The position numbers and the translations under genes were made by a program. 64,000 nt of DNA from Portulaca oleracea (Eukaryota > Streptophyta > Magnoliopsida > Caryophyllales > Portulacaceae). Below, in pieces: positions 45,561 to 57,021 of this stretch (position 1 is its first letter; the number at the start of each line of letters is the position of its first letter). Location: the NCBI GenBank assembly GCA_029582165.1, contig CM055872.1, positions 32,700,261 to 32,764,260 on the forward strand, given 5' to 3'. The notes beneath the pieces were generated by a model. That model saw nothing but the letters and a program-made list of their open reading frames with translations. It had not been told where the DNA came from and ran no database searches.

Positions 45561-46690
45561 CTCACAAAAGGAAAGACTCTACTAAAAGTTTAAGAATGTG
45601 CTTTTGATAAAGTTTGGAAGGGAAATGAATGAATACTTTATAGAATTACTTCATTGAATCATGCAATAAGAATGAAATATACAAGATAAAAAGAAGAACA
45701 CTTAAAGCTTACATTGCTACTTTGTCGGGGAAAAGCCTTGCCTAGCCTTTAGATGCTTGATGAATCCTCTTTGATGCCATAAAAACCTTCCTCTCCAAGT
45801 GCCAAAATGATGATAGAAATGGTGGTGAAAGATGATAAGAAAAGAGGGTGGAAAGAGGGTAATAAGAAGGCTTCTTTTGTGATTATGAATGTGTTTAGGC
45901 TAGGGTTTCTTGTGGAGTTTAGGATGAATGAGATAGGATATGTGTTTAGGCTTTTTGTGAGGGAATAATGGTGGTAAGAAAGATAATGGAGGCTGATAAG
46001 GATGGTAGTAGAATGATAAGAGAGATGACTTTAGAGTATAAGAAGTAGAGAGAGTTTATGAGATTTGAGAGATGAGAGATGAGAGAATTAGTAGGAGGAA
46101 GAATGGATGAGTGAATTAGTAAGTCCAATGAGTGTTGAGACGGGTAGTATTTATAGGCTTTAGGATGGAGTGGATACACATGCACATACATGCATTCGTC
46201 CTTGGCAGTCAACAATGCAGATATCAAGGCAGTAAGGGGAGATGTATAATGATGGACGGCAGCACGTGGTCAATTGACCACGTGTGGTCTGTGCTGTAAG
46301 CCGGTCGGCCACTAGCTAGAGGGGCGATGTCGTCCATGCATGCATGGACGGTGGTGTGTGAACTCACTAACCTTGGGAAGTGGTGGTTCACACTGGATGG
46401 AGATAGCCTTTGTTATTAGCTCTTTTGAGGTATTTTTAGAGTGTTTTTGTGAGGTTTCGATCTTGCGACCTCTGGCACTTGCTCTTATGGCTTGCATGGC
46501 TTGGCTTCCCTTATTTTATAATTCCTAATTTCTAATTAAAAATACATAAAAAGAAATAATAAAAATTACATTTGAAATGTATGAAAAACTATGCTAAAAT
46601 CTAGTGTATCAATCGTCTTCTCCTTCTTTATTTTTGCTTTGTTTTATACAGTTATGTTATATATTTATGTGACAAAATCCCGTATCTACA

Positions 46691-49600
46691 AGTAGTGAGC
46701 CCGATATCAGACAAGAAATCGAGGATGTATTTCCTTTGATTGAGGAAGATACCCTGAGGAGTACGAGATACATCAATGCCAAGGAAATATCTAAGGTGGC
46801 CAAGATCTTTAATAGTGAAGGCCTTGTCCAAGGATTGCTTGAGCTCTGTAATGTAGGCTTCATTAGGGCTCGTGATAAGCACATCATCAACATAAACAAG
46901 CACAACCATAAACTGATCTGAGGACCCCTTAGTAAACAAGGAGCAGTCTTGCTTAAATTGAGTAAACCCTTGTTGAATGAGAAATTGAGTAAACTCCTTA
47001 TTCCATTGTCGAGAGGCTTCTTTCAAGCCATAAAGAGATCTCTTCAACTTACATACCTTCCCAACAGCCTTGAAGTAGCCTTGATGTGGTATTATATATA
47101 CTTCTTCATCAAGATGTCCATGGAGGAAAGCATTATTTATATCATGTTGATGAATAGGCCAATATGAGGCAGTAGCAAGAGCAATTAAAACTCTAACAGT
47201 GGGCAATTTAGCAACAGGGGGAAATGTGTACTTATAATCTTTGTCCTTCACTTGATCAAACCCTCTAACTACAAAGCGAGCTTTGAATCTTTCGATGGTC
47301 TCATCCTGCTTGAATTTGATCTTGTATATCCATTTGGAACTAATGGCTTTTTTTTTGTGGGGGAAGGTTAGTAATATCCCAAGCATCATTGGTTTCTAGA
47401 GCTGCAAGTTCCTTTTCCATAGCTTCCACCCACCTCAGGTCTGTTTTTGCTGGTGAAAATGTAGATGGCTTAGGAATAGCCATCACATTATGCAATGAAG
47501 CTACATAACTAGAATCAAGGTGGCCAAAGTCTTGTGGACGAAATAGGGGGTATGAGGTAAAGTCATCTATGGAGGTTACTAAATTAACAAAGTCTTGTAA
47601 CCAAGGAGGTTCCCTTAAATGTCTAGAAGACCTCTTGAGTGGGAGAGGTGTGCTTTGATTGGGTACTTGTGTGGTGGTAGTGGTTGGTAATGACTCCCCT
47701 AATATAGGTGCATTCTGATTTGCGGGTTTAACAGGAATTGGAGGAAAAGTATATGGGAAAGGATCTGTGTCAAATCTAACATCACAGACGGGCGAGATAA
47801 GGTTACTCTCTTGTCTGAATGGTAGGAAGTTTTCGACGAATTTCACATGCCTACTTGCGATCAGTTTGTGAGTGCTCAAATCATATAGTTTGTAGGCCTT
47901 CTGCCCAAGAGGATAACAGACAAGAATGCACTTTCTTGCTTTGAAGCAAATGTGTCTGTAATAGTCATATCCAATGTATAACAAAGGTAGCCCAAGACTC
48001 TTAAAAAATTCATGTCGGGAACCTTACCATATAAGCATTCATAGGGATTTTTCCAGTTCAGTACAGGTGTAGGTAACTTGTTAATCACATGGGTCGTAGC
48101 TAGAATGCAAGGCCCCCAAAATTTGAAGGCAAATTGGCATAGATCTTCATTGCTCTAGTTGTCTCCACTAGGTGTCGATGCTTCCTCTCAACTCTTCCAT
48201 TTTGTTGGAGGGAGGGGGGTTCTGGGTGTACTCCTTTGGTGTATAATACCATGTTGCTTGAACAACTTAGTGCATTAATCTTGGAAAATTTTCGTTCCAT
48301 TATCAGACCTAATGCACTTGATTATACACTAGAATTGGTTACGTACAAACGCAATAAAGTTTTGAATACAAGTAGAACTTGCATCTTATTGCTCAACAAG
48401 TATATCCAAGTAAATCTAGTATTATCATCCAGTATAGTAAGGAAAGATGTAACTCCTGTAGCATCATAGGTTCTATACGGTCCCCAAATATCCATATGTA
48501 CAATATCAAATTTATTCTAAGCATTAGAACTACTATGAGGAAAGGGAATTTTATGAAACTTTGCCAGTTGACAGGTCTCGCAGACCAATTCTGGATGAGT
48601 AGGTGTACGTCTTGCAGCCATACATATATGCCAGTTTTGTCCAAGATGTATGTGCTAATCGAGCATGTAGAAGGTGCAGTTCCTGTAGCATTGCCAAGAA
48701 TGTGCCTAGTAGTCTCGTTAGCAAAATGGATGAAACCCCTTTAACCTTGATTCTATATAGCGCAACAACTTTAAAACTCCATTAGCCAGGACACCCCTAG
48801 TAATAAGGTCCTGTAAAATACACCCAATTGAGTCGAAGATAGCCACTAATTTCATATCAGCAATCAACCTTCCAATGGATAATAAATTGTGATGAAAATC
48901 AAGAACATATAGTACTCCCTTAAGAGTCAACAAAGGGGACAGAACAATATTACCAATTGTCTCCACAAGCTTGAAACTACCATCAAGTAACTTGAGTGTA
49001 ATAGGTTTGGACAGGTGAATTGGAGAAGACGGTAATTTCAAATAAGGAGTCATGTGGTCTGATGCACCCATATCCATAATCCAAGCATTTATATTTGTAG
49101 CAAAGCTACTAGGTACATGACTAAAAGAGGAGGCCTTGAAAGCATTACCTGCAAAGGATGGCTCACATAACATAATTTACTTGCCTTTAAGAGCCTTCAT
49201 AACTTCTTGGCAAACAACACCAACTAGTTCACTGTTGACCTCAGAGGATGAATTGGGTGGCGCAGGTTTTCTCCTTACAATGGAGTGTCAAGAATTGACT
49301 CAGTCTGTATTTCTTGCATAGGGACTTGAGCAACCATTTTGTTTCCATACTTCTTGTACCGATATGGATATCCATGTATCTTGAAAAAATGATCTCCCGT
49401 ATGGCCTTTACCCTCGAAAAAATTACAAAATTTGTCACTCTTAGCCTTCCTTGTTTCACGTTTACTACTAAAATTGTTGGCAACACTCTTGACTTCTTGT
49501 TTTTGCAGTACACATGCATCAACCTCAAGTTTGAGTATCATTCCATCGGATACATCTCTTTGCTTCTCTACACGTTATAGCAGATAAAAGGCCTTATTAA

Positions 49601-50172
49601 CAGGTACATGAAGTCTCTTTATCAATTCACACTTGCACTTACTAATTGCTCCACAAGTAGATTGAGGCAGGGGGTCTATAACTTGTAATTCATCTTAGAC
49701 CCTTTTAATCTTGTTGAAATAGGTGTTCAGAGTTTCATTCTTCTGCATCAACAAATTCTTCTCCCGATGCGATTGATAGATTAAGGGACTATTAGCTTCT
49801 CCATATTGGTCGGCTAGTTCTTCCCAAAGTTCCTTTGCGGTTTAACATACGCAAAGCAGTCACTGATATCAGATATAATTGAGTTCTATATCCAGCATCT
49901 AACCATATAATCACATCACGTCTACCTGTAATAATCAACAGATGTCGGATCAGGCTTCTTGCATGATCCGTCAATGAATTCGAGTTTCAATTTCGCTCAT
50001 AACGACATCCTTGTCGAATTACTCCATCCGATGTAATTATAGCCGGGGAAGGGTTTTGTTTATAAGTATCAATCCAGGATGATCTGATCCACAAAGTGAT
50101 AGAGGATCGTCGTAGTTAAGCTAAGATTTGTCACTCTTCTCGGATTTCTTCGGTTCCTCATCGTTGGTTACC
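46691..50172 (-). pseudogene. Copia gag-pol relic
   Basis: Minus strand, in order: gag start (MVTNDEEPKKSEKSDKS, about 50172-50122), a gag region with breaks, a degenerate zinc knuckle near FEGKGHTGDHF (about 49423-49390), protease (NAWIMDMGASDHMT, about 49085-49045, with the catalytic Asp changed context DMGASDH), integrase (PPSLQQNGRVERKHRHLVE, about 48222-48165), a serine/proline linker, then reverse transcriptase (SSKWIYKIKFKQDETIERFK, about 47336-47280; LIALATASYW; HQHDINNAFLHGHLDEEVYI, about 47137-47080; VLVYVDDVLI, about 46905-46875). Several frameshifts. It continues at 38484. Flanked by PBS and LTR at 50364-50564. Confidence 0.88.
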
Positions 50173-50363
50173 ATATCGATCAATCAGTTGAGGAATAAGG
50201 AGTAGAGATTTCAAGAAATCTTGACAAGAAAGATGAAGGTACCTCTTAACCGAAATCAAGAAATAAACGAAGAGAAGATATTACATATTCAATAATTGAT
50301 GAATTATAATCAATTGAAGAAAGCAAGGAAGAATCCAAGATTTAGAGTTGGATCACAAATTCT

Positions 50364-50374
50364 CTCTGATACCA
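50364..50374 (-). other. Copia primer-binding site, tRNA-iMet
   Basis: The minus strand reads TGGTATCAGAG immediately after the LTR end. Confidence 0.85.
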
Positions 50375-50564
50375 TGAACAATTAGGAGAATCAGCGGGCT
50401 AGAGAGATAGTTTTGTACAGAGAGAATTGGTAATGTAATATTTCCATATATCTGTGTTAATGAGGCAAAACCAATAAAGAGTTATATACAAGCACTAAGC
50501 CGACCTAACCCATGCAATTAATTAAATATCATAAAGTACTTATTTAAATGTTTTAAGTGCTACA
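50375..50564 (-). mobile_element. Copia 5' LTR
   Basis: 190 bp, minus orientation, TGTAGCACTT to TAATTGTTCA. Near-identical to 35857-36048. Short LTRs like this are common in copia elements. Confidence 0.85.
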
Positions 50565-51395
50565 CATTTTCATTTGGGATGACAATCATCAAAACTTTTG
50601 TAACTTTGGCCATATTAATTTGTCACTATTTTTTTCTGAGATATATCATAATTTTTATAATTTTAATTTCAGTGTCACTATCAATTTTAGTTTTAAATTT
50701 AATTTTAATTTCATTTTAGTTTTTAATTTTAATTTTACTTGTACTTTTCATTTAACTTTTATTTTAATTTTTTTAGTGAAACTATATTGTGGAACTTGTT
50801 GTTGTGTTTAAATTTTTTTCTTTTCTGTTTTTAATTATAAATTTTAATTTTAATTTATGAGCAAAGTACAAGAAAACCACTTATTATATATCTATTAATG
50901 CAAATTATATATAAAACAAATTTAAATTCTTTCCAACTCTTTTTAACAGTTATGATTAGTTTCACATTTTTCTAGTTTCTTTCATCTCTTTCTTGTTTCT
51001 ATCAGTTTTGGCAAACCCCCCTCTCCCCCAACTTTCACAAACTTCTTCCAACTACTTACAACTTTGATCAACTCCTTCCAACCCTTAGCTTTATTTATCC
51101 AATTCAAAAAACAAGCCTTTAGTACATGTTTTCGAACTCGATGGCGATTTTGCCTATTTAGAAACATGTTATGTGAGAGTACATTTTTAGTGGCAATTTT
51201 ATACGAGTACTCTATATTGTGTTTGATGGAAAATTGGATTGTAGTACACTGTACGTTAGGAGTATGGATTGTGACAAACTGTACTTTAAATTTGTATCAC
51301 AGAACATCCAAATACATAAGTATTAGATTTCAGTGTACCACCACCGAGTTAGGTTAGTCGAATTCCCTTTATGTGGTGAACTTTGTGATAAATAG
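50565..51395. other. AT-rich intergenic DNA
   Basis: T/A-rich with repeated AATTTTAATTTTA-like words (50650-50870). No gene or element boundary seen. Confidence 0.4.
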
Positions 51396-53860
51396 GGTTA
51401 CAACCCCTCGAAGGCCTTGGCAGACCCATGCACAACGACCTCGCCAGGCTCGGGCTCAGGCTCAAGGACCTTGGCAGACCCAGGCGCAAGAACCTTTGTG
51501 ATGTATGCAAGGTCGCTAAGATCAGAGTGATGACCTTAAAGACACCAAACAGACACACAACACTGGGAATCTGAGACCTCACAACAGAAAATCGATTACA
51601 ATCACTCCAAAACAAAGGGTAATCGACAAGGATCAGATGGATGAAATGGGTGAGGTGTGAAAAGTGATCGGATGAGCAAGAACAGCACGAATAACCTCCT
51701 CCAAGATAGAACCCGGTTCACCACGCTCCAAATAACGTCTAATGGATTAAAATGGATAATAAGGGATGGGAAAACAGAAAAGGAAAGATAGACTTGAGCT
51801 CAAGCTGATACAGGCACACCACAGCTAGAACACAAGGGCAATGGACTCGATGACCTCAATGGATACAGGCACACCACCATTGAAGCTACCAAGCTCTACA
51901 CCCACCACAAGGATTGCCAAATCCTTGATACTGTAGTAGAATTAACCAAATTTGAGAGTTTAACGTCACTCACAAACAAGAGGCTCAATAAGACACTCAA
52001 TTCTCATATTTCATATTTCAAGTTGTTGATTACAATGACCTCACAGTGGGTATATATAAACCCAGCTGAGATATCTAATTAGGAGTTTCTTGAGCAAAAA
52101 GAAAACGTCCTAATCTTGCTTAATTAAACTAATTACATCAGAATAAGATAATATGTAACTAACTTAGGAAGCTTCTAGACCCATTGGTAATGAGGACTAA
52201 TAAAAGCAAAACACATGGCATCTTCATGAAGCTTCTAGAACAATTGGAAGGCTCTAGAAACATCACACATGGCGCTTTCTTGTTGGAGCAGCATTCCTCA
52301 CGTGGGCAAGGCTGGATAACCACCTCACGAGCTGGAAGGACCTCAACAGCTCGAAAGTGACATCTTCATATAGGGCTTCAATGACAAACACCTCACTGAA
52401 TTGGAAAGACCTCAACAACTCAGGAAGTGAAGTTAAAAAGGTGCAAATAGTCTTCCTCCAGTAGGGAACGTCCTTGGACGTCCAAATTCTCAGGAGACTC
52501 AAGATGGAGGTCCTCATGCGCATATTCAGATTGCATACAAGATTAATGTCTTCCAATAAGCAGAAGATGACGCATCCCAAGTGAAAAGACCAAAAGGACC
52601 TTGCTGAAACATCAAAAGACAAGCTGAGCCCGAATGAGGTCCTCATGCACGTACCCAGATTGCAATAGTTGTGCAGAATGCAAACGACCTCCAAATGGAT
52701 CAACCTTTGGCATTTAGAATGACTTAGTAACACACTTCCTTAACCTCCAAAGAGAAGAGAAACACAAACCAAGTTGAAAAGAACAATCAGCTCCAGATAA
52801 ACGTCCTCAATGTCCATATAAACGTCCTCAATGCATGCCCAGGTTGAAATAGTTCTGTGGAACCCGAATAACCTTCGGACCATGTAAGCTTGGACATTAT
52901 GAACGACCTCCAAGGGACCAAATGTGAGTGGGGCCTCAATTCTGAAGTGTTGAGACAATAAGGATGGCCTCACATCAGGTGGATGACCTTTGATATAGTC
53001 AAGGACCTTCTGGGATTCATGGATGGCCTCAAAGTATGCTGACACCAAATGAGGTTGTGAGGGCTGATCTCCATCACTTTGCAAACCCAAGCTCAATGAC
53101 CTTGGCAATTAGAATGGTTTTGAGTGAAAGTCAAAATTCGAATATTATTGGCATATAACCCGGATATTTTAGAGTGAAACTTTCCTAATTGTTTTGGCAG
53201 ATTTGTTACCTCCTTCTATGATATCTAAATCAAAATCTAATTATAATATTATGCTTACTAATTATTAGTATATCTCTCTTGGAAGGTATCCAACTATTTA
53301 AGGAAGACTTGATTGCTGTAATCCTAACAAGTATCACATGACCCTTGCTTCCAACAAGAAATCAATGAAAAACCAATTTTGTGAAGATCTCCAATGAGAT
53401 CTTGCCAATTGAAGGATCCTTGCAAAGCCTTCCAAAGTCCAACATTCACTTCACCTATTGGGTATAAAAAGAGGACGAACATAAAGAAGAAAAATGAGAG
53501 AAACACTCCACTCTACGAGAGACATGTAATTTCACATCCATTAGTCTCATCTATTATAAGGTCCTCGGTATGAAAATATACTTATGTAATGGGACTTGTA
53601 TTAAGTGAGTTGGGAAACTCACTTGGGCAACGAAATGTTGTTAATGCTTAGTGAGTTGTAGATAAATGTTGTTGCCTTGATTGAGTTGTAGATCAAGGGG
53701 AACATGTCTCCTTGATTGAGTGTTTTGTAAGTTTGCCTTAGAGATACTCAAGGGAGCCGAGTTTGAGGACCTCATTATACTTCTTGAGTGAACAAGAAGT
53801 GAAGTGGTTCACAATTCTAAGTGAAGAGAAGCTTAGGTCCGGTGACATAACCCTTTTTGG
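51396..53860 (+). mobile_element. LTR family D, copy 2 (interrupted)
   Basis: Its beginning (GGTTACAACCCCTCGAAGG, with CAGACCCATGC and CAGACCCAGGC words) and its body (53077-53640) align with the LTR at 34355-34960. It is split by a solo LTR at 51499-53076 and extends about 200 bp further than copy 1. The 3' end is uncertain. Confidence 0.65.
51499..53076 (-). mobile_element. Solo LTR inserted in LTR family D
   Basis: Termini TGATGTATGC and CTCCATCA, with a perfect 5 bp duplication CTTTG (51494-51498 and 53077-53081). Minus orientation: two copies of the shared motif at 51806-51822 and 51861-51878, and a TATATAAA-like box reversed near 52052-52060. No internal region. Another solo LTR (13132) has the same CTTTG duplication. 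Confidence 0.88.
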
Positions 53861-54285
53861 AAGGGTGAACAACAACTAATTTCATGTGTATTATCTTCTT
53901 TAATTTTTAATTTACATTTCATGTTTATACTTTTAATTTTCCTTGGCTATGCCAAGGACCTTAACTAACTTATGTGTTAAACTTTGTAGCCTTGACCTAA
54001 TGTCAACCAACCACCTCAATCAATCTACCTCTAGGGTTCTTTCAAATAGGGTTTCGCTTATCTACATTTTTTGGGCAAGAAGAGGTTTAAGTTTTTTCGG
54101 ATTTGAATGTTCGGTTGGTTATGGTTGTACTTGTGGTAACTAATTTTGGGTTATGATTTGTAAATGCATTTCATTTTATGGTACTGAAATCCAACATTTT
54201 TATGTCTTGGTACACTGTTATATAAACTTAAAAGTATAACTTGTCACGACCCAAACTCAAATGCATCGGGACCCAATTTTGCTGC
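53861..54285. other. No recognised feature
   Basis: AT-rich sequence with a small open frame (53943-54143) that has no domain; I see nothing that can be called. Confidence 0.3.
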
Positions 54286-54420
54286 GATTTATTGCATGCT
54301 CCTGAAGCATGTGTTCCAAATATAGTAATTGTTCACTCATATCTATCTTATTATTATTCATTTTCAATAACATAATTGCTTATTTATGTCCAACCATTGT
54401 TCAATCATATCTTGCTTGAT
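54286..54420 (+). repeat. Repeat, inverted partner at 55905-56085
   Basis: Shares TTATTGCATGCTCCTG, TTCCAAATAT, TTGTTCACTCATA and AATAACATAATTG with the reverse of 55905-56085. Probably an unnamed MITE or its fragment. The two copies flank the Helitron-like region and the peroxiredoxin relic. Confidence 0.5.
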
Positions 54421-54444
54421 ATGCATATAAATATATAATACTTA

Positions 54445-55178
54445 TCTATATATTATATTAAAACAAAACAAACTAATCCACCAATTGACACGTGGCGCCT
54501 CTATAAAAAAATCTCTTAACTTATTAAAAAATAAAAAATCATTTATGACACATTATTATACATCTCACATCATTATCTATCACCTAGATTAAAACAAAAC
54601 AAAAGTAATCTACAATTGACATGTGGCATGCTTATGAAAAAACTCATTTATTTTATAAGATTATTAATTATATTAAATCACTTATTCACCTTCCCCCCTC
54701 TCAAGTATTACTCAATAGCACATAATCATATTAAAAAAAAAAGAGAGAAATAACTATCCACTAACGGTTAGAATTCAAAGACAACTTAAAACTGATTATA
54801 TGATAATATTAAAACCCAAAGTTAATAACAACTCTCATTATAAAAAAATCTATATCATTGTTGTATATTTTCATTAATAACTAAAGAAAGAATAAAAAAA
54901 TACTAACATTGCGATAACAAAATGTAAATTAACCTCTCTTTGTTATTAAAAAAGAAATTAATGCAACTTTGTTTGGATTGATATTGCGATTGTTGATATA
55001 TGCTCAAATTTAGAATTAATCATTATTTTAAAATTTATATTTATTAGTTTTTTCTACTAATGGTACAATGATTTATAATTTCTCTAAAACATTTTTATTT
55101 TAATTATTTTTTTTAAAAATATATTTATTTATGAAAATAAGTTTCCAACAAAACTATATTTATAATGTATATACCTAG
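54445..55178 (+). mobile_element. Possible non-autonomous Helitron
   Basis: Starts with TC after an A (TCTATATATTATATTAAAAC), then a TTGACACGTGGC-type block near 54485, and ends CTAG before a T (55175-55178). This fits Helitron rules: no target-site duplication, TC start, CTRR end, insertion between A and T. A GC-rich hairpin before the end is not visible. A second block like the start (ATTAAAACAAAAC, TTGACATGTGGC) occurs at 54591-54630, so it may be two overlapping copies. Confidence 0.45.
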
Positions 55179-55455
55179 TTTTACTAATATCATTAACGAA
55201 AGCTCAAATACGGTAGTAGACTGCTAACTAGTAGGGTGTGGAAAGGAAAGGGAAGAAAAGAGAGGTCCGTTGAAGAAGAATCAGGGAGGATGACGATGAA
55301 GATGAAGATGGCGATGAAGCTGAAGCAACAATCGTCATTCTTGAAAACTCAAATTGTGAGGGCGTACGCATCTCTAGCAGTTGGCTCCGATTTAGTCTCT
55401 GCCGCTCCAAACGCGTCTCTTCAGAAGGCTCGCAGCTGACATCTTCAAGGTTCCT

Positions 55456-55533
55456 TTCTTCTTCTTCTTCTTCTTCTTCTTCTTCTTCTTCTTCTTCTTC
55501 TTCTTCTTCTTCTTCTTCTTCTTCTTCTTCTTC
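55456..55533. repeat. (CTT)n microsatellite
   Basis: A run of about 26 CTT units, in the first intron of the peroxiredoxin relic. Confidence 0.92.
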
Positions 55534-55904
55534 CCAACCCCCTTACTTACATCTTTCTTTCATTTTCAGGGCAAGAAAGTCGTCATTTTTGGCCTCCCTG
55601 TAAGTTTCTTCATATTCCTATTCCACATTCAAACTTTGATTCTACATTTTTCTGTGGAAGGCTACCTCTATCTCAATTGGATTCCTCAACGATTAGGGTA
55701 ATAGAAATTTACCTGTTTCCGTGATTGCCATGTTAAAATCATTATCAGCTACTTGGAGGTAGGTATAACGCTACCGAAAGTCAAAATGAGAGAGAGACAG
55801 AGAGAGAGAGGGAGAGAGAGAGAGATAGAGATTAGGCAATATTGTTAAAGCCTAACAACGTGCATTGCAGTCTAACAATGTGCGTTCCAATTATAAACCC
55901 TTCG

Positions 55905-56085
55905 CTCACAATACATATTACATGTACCTAGAGCATGTGCTCCGGGTAGATATGAGTGAACAATTATATTATTGAGAGTGAACAACGGGTAGGTATGAGT
56001 GAACAATTATGTTATTAAGAGTGAACAATGACCATATTTGGAGCACGTGCTCCAGGAGCATGTAATAAATTGCACTTCGCTCATT
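55905..56085 (-). repeat. Repeat with internal palindromes, inverted copy of 54286-54420
   Basis: Contains GAGCATGTGCTCC and the perfect palindrome GGAGCACGTGCTCC (centre CACGTG), and two copies of a TATGAGTGAACAATTAT word. It lies in the second intron of the peroxiredoxin relic. Confidence 0.5.
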
Positions 56086-57021
56086 CCATAGAGCGATTTG
56101 ATGGTTTAATCCATTAAAAAAAAAGAATCTATTGTAGCATCTACATTCGACACCCTAAGACCGTAGGCTTATACTCTCTTTGGAGTGAAGAAAAGCCTGT
56201 AAGATGTTCATCAATAATGTTTGGAGATTTTGCCAATGGTGGACTTGCGCACAATGACAACACTGTGCTTACACCAGATTGCGATTGTTTGATATGGATT
56301 ATTGACATGACTATCAGTGAGGATAATTTAACATAACATTCCATTACATCTGAATAGAAAGTTACGAGATTGGTATGTTATGATTATGTCCCCAATGCCG
56401 TAATTTAGGTATCTCAAAGGTGCCAAACTTAAATACGAGAAAAATAAAATAAAATACCTGGGTACTGGTTTACTTTTTATTTAGTGTTTTATTAGGTGGT
56501 GACTGGTGACGCCTGAGGTTTCAAAATTTCATTGAAATACTATTTTGTGGTAGTAGTATTCAATTGTGAATAGAAGTATTACATAATATTTCATTATCAT
56601 AAGAAGACTTATTCAAGTGAAAATTTTGTTGGGGATATGATCTTTAGGACATTGGAAGTTAAGCATAGGTAGTCTTTTGCCTGTGTGGAGACCAATTTAC
56701 ATCAAAATGACTCAAAATGGAGATTTATAAATGAGATGGGAGTAGTGTACTAGTGATATGAAATGATGACCACAATTTATTTTCATTCTAGTCTTCATTC
56801 ACTTAGTTGTATTGCTTAACATATCAGCGGTTGTGCAGTTTTGATGATATTTCTGTTTCTAGGGTGCATATACTGGGGTTTGCTCAGCTCAACATGTTCC
56901 AAGCTATAAGAACAACATTGACAAGTTCAAGGCTAAAGGGATAGACTCCGTGATTTGTGTTGCTGTAAATGACCCGTACGTTATGAATGGGTAGGCTGAG
57001 AAGCTTGAAGCTAAGCATGCT

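Larger units (their letters stand above)
38490..46690 (-). mobile_element. Solo LTR split by a non-autonomous element
   Basis: Termini TGTGGACATT and GTATCTACA, with a perfect 5 bp duplication AGTAG (38485-38489 and 46691-46695) inside the copia pol. Subtracting the nested element leaves about 1.65 kb. Minus orientation: TATA-like reverse of GTATTTATAGG at about 46147-46157. Two perfect palindromes lie upstream of that box: 46263-46284 (22 bp; arms CACGTGGTCAA) and 46331-46350 (20 bp; arms CGTCCATGCA). Related to the 14156-15898 LTR by its termini and inner blocks. Confidence 0.85.
55290..57021 (+). pseudogene. PRXIIF: Mitochondrial peroxiredoxin IIF relic
   Basis: Exons can be read at 55290/55308-55449, 55570-55599 (GKKVVIFGLP) and 56863-57021 (GAYTGVCSAQHVPSYKNN, then IDSVICVAVNDPYVMNG). 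These give a mitochondrial-type leader, VGSDLVSAAP, the peroxidatic Cys in TGVC, and the central beta strand. The family reduces peroxides in mitochondria. Damage: after LQKARS about 44 nt are missing before the DIFK codons, which shifts the frame into TGA; and the Trp codon of the NGW motif is TAG (56992-56994). Splice sites are kept (GTAAGT after exon 2, GTGAGT after exon 3), so it is not a processed copy. The last exons are not found downstream. A (CTT)n tract lies in the first intron. Confidence 0.85.
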
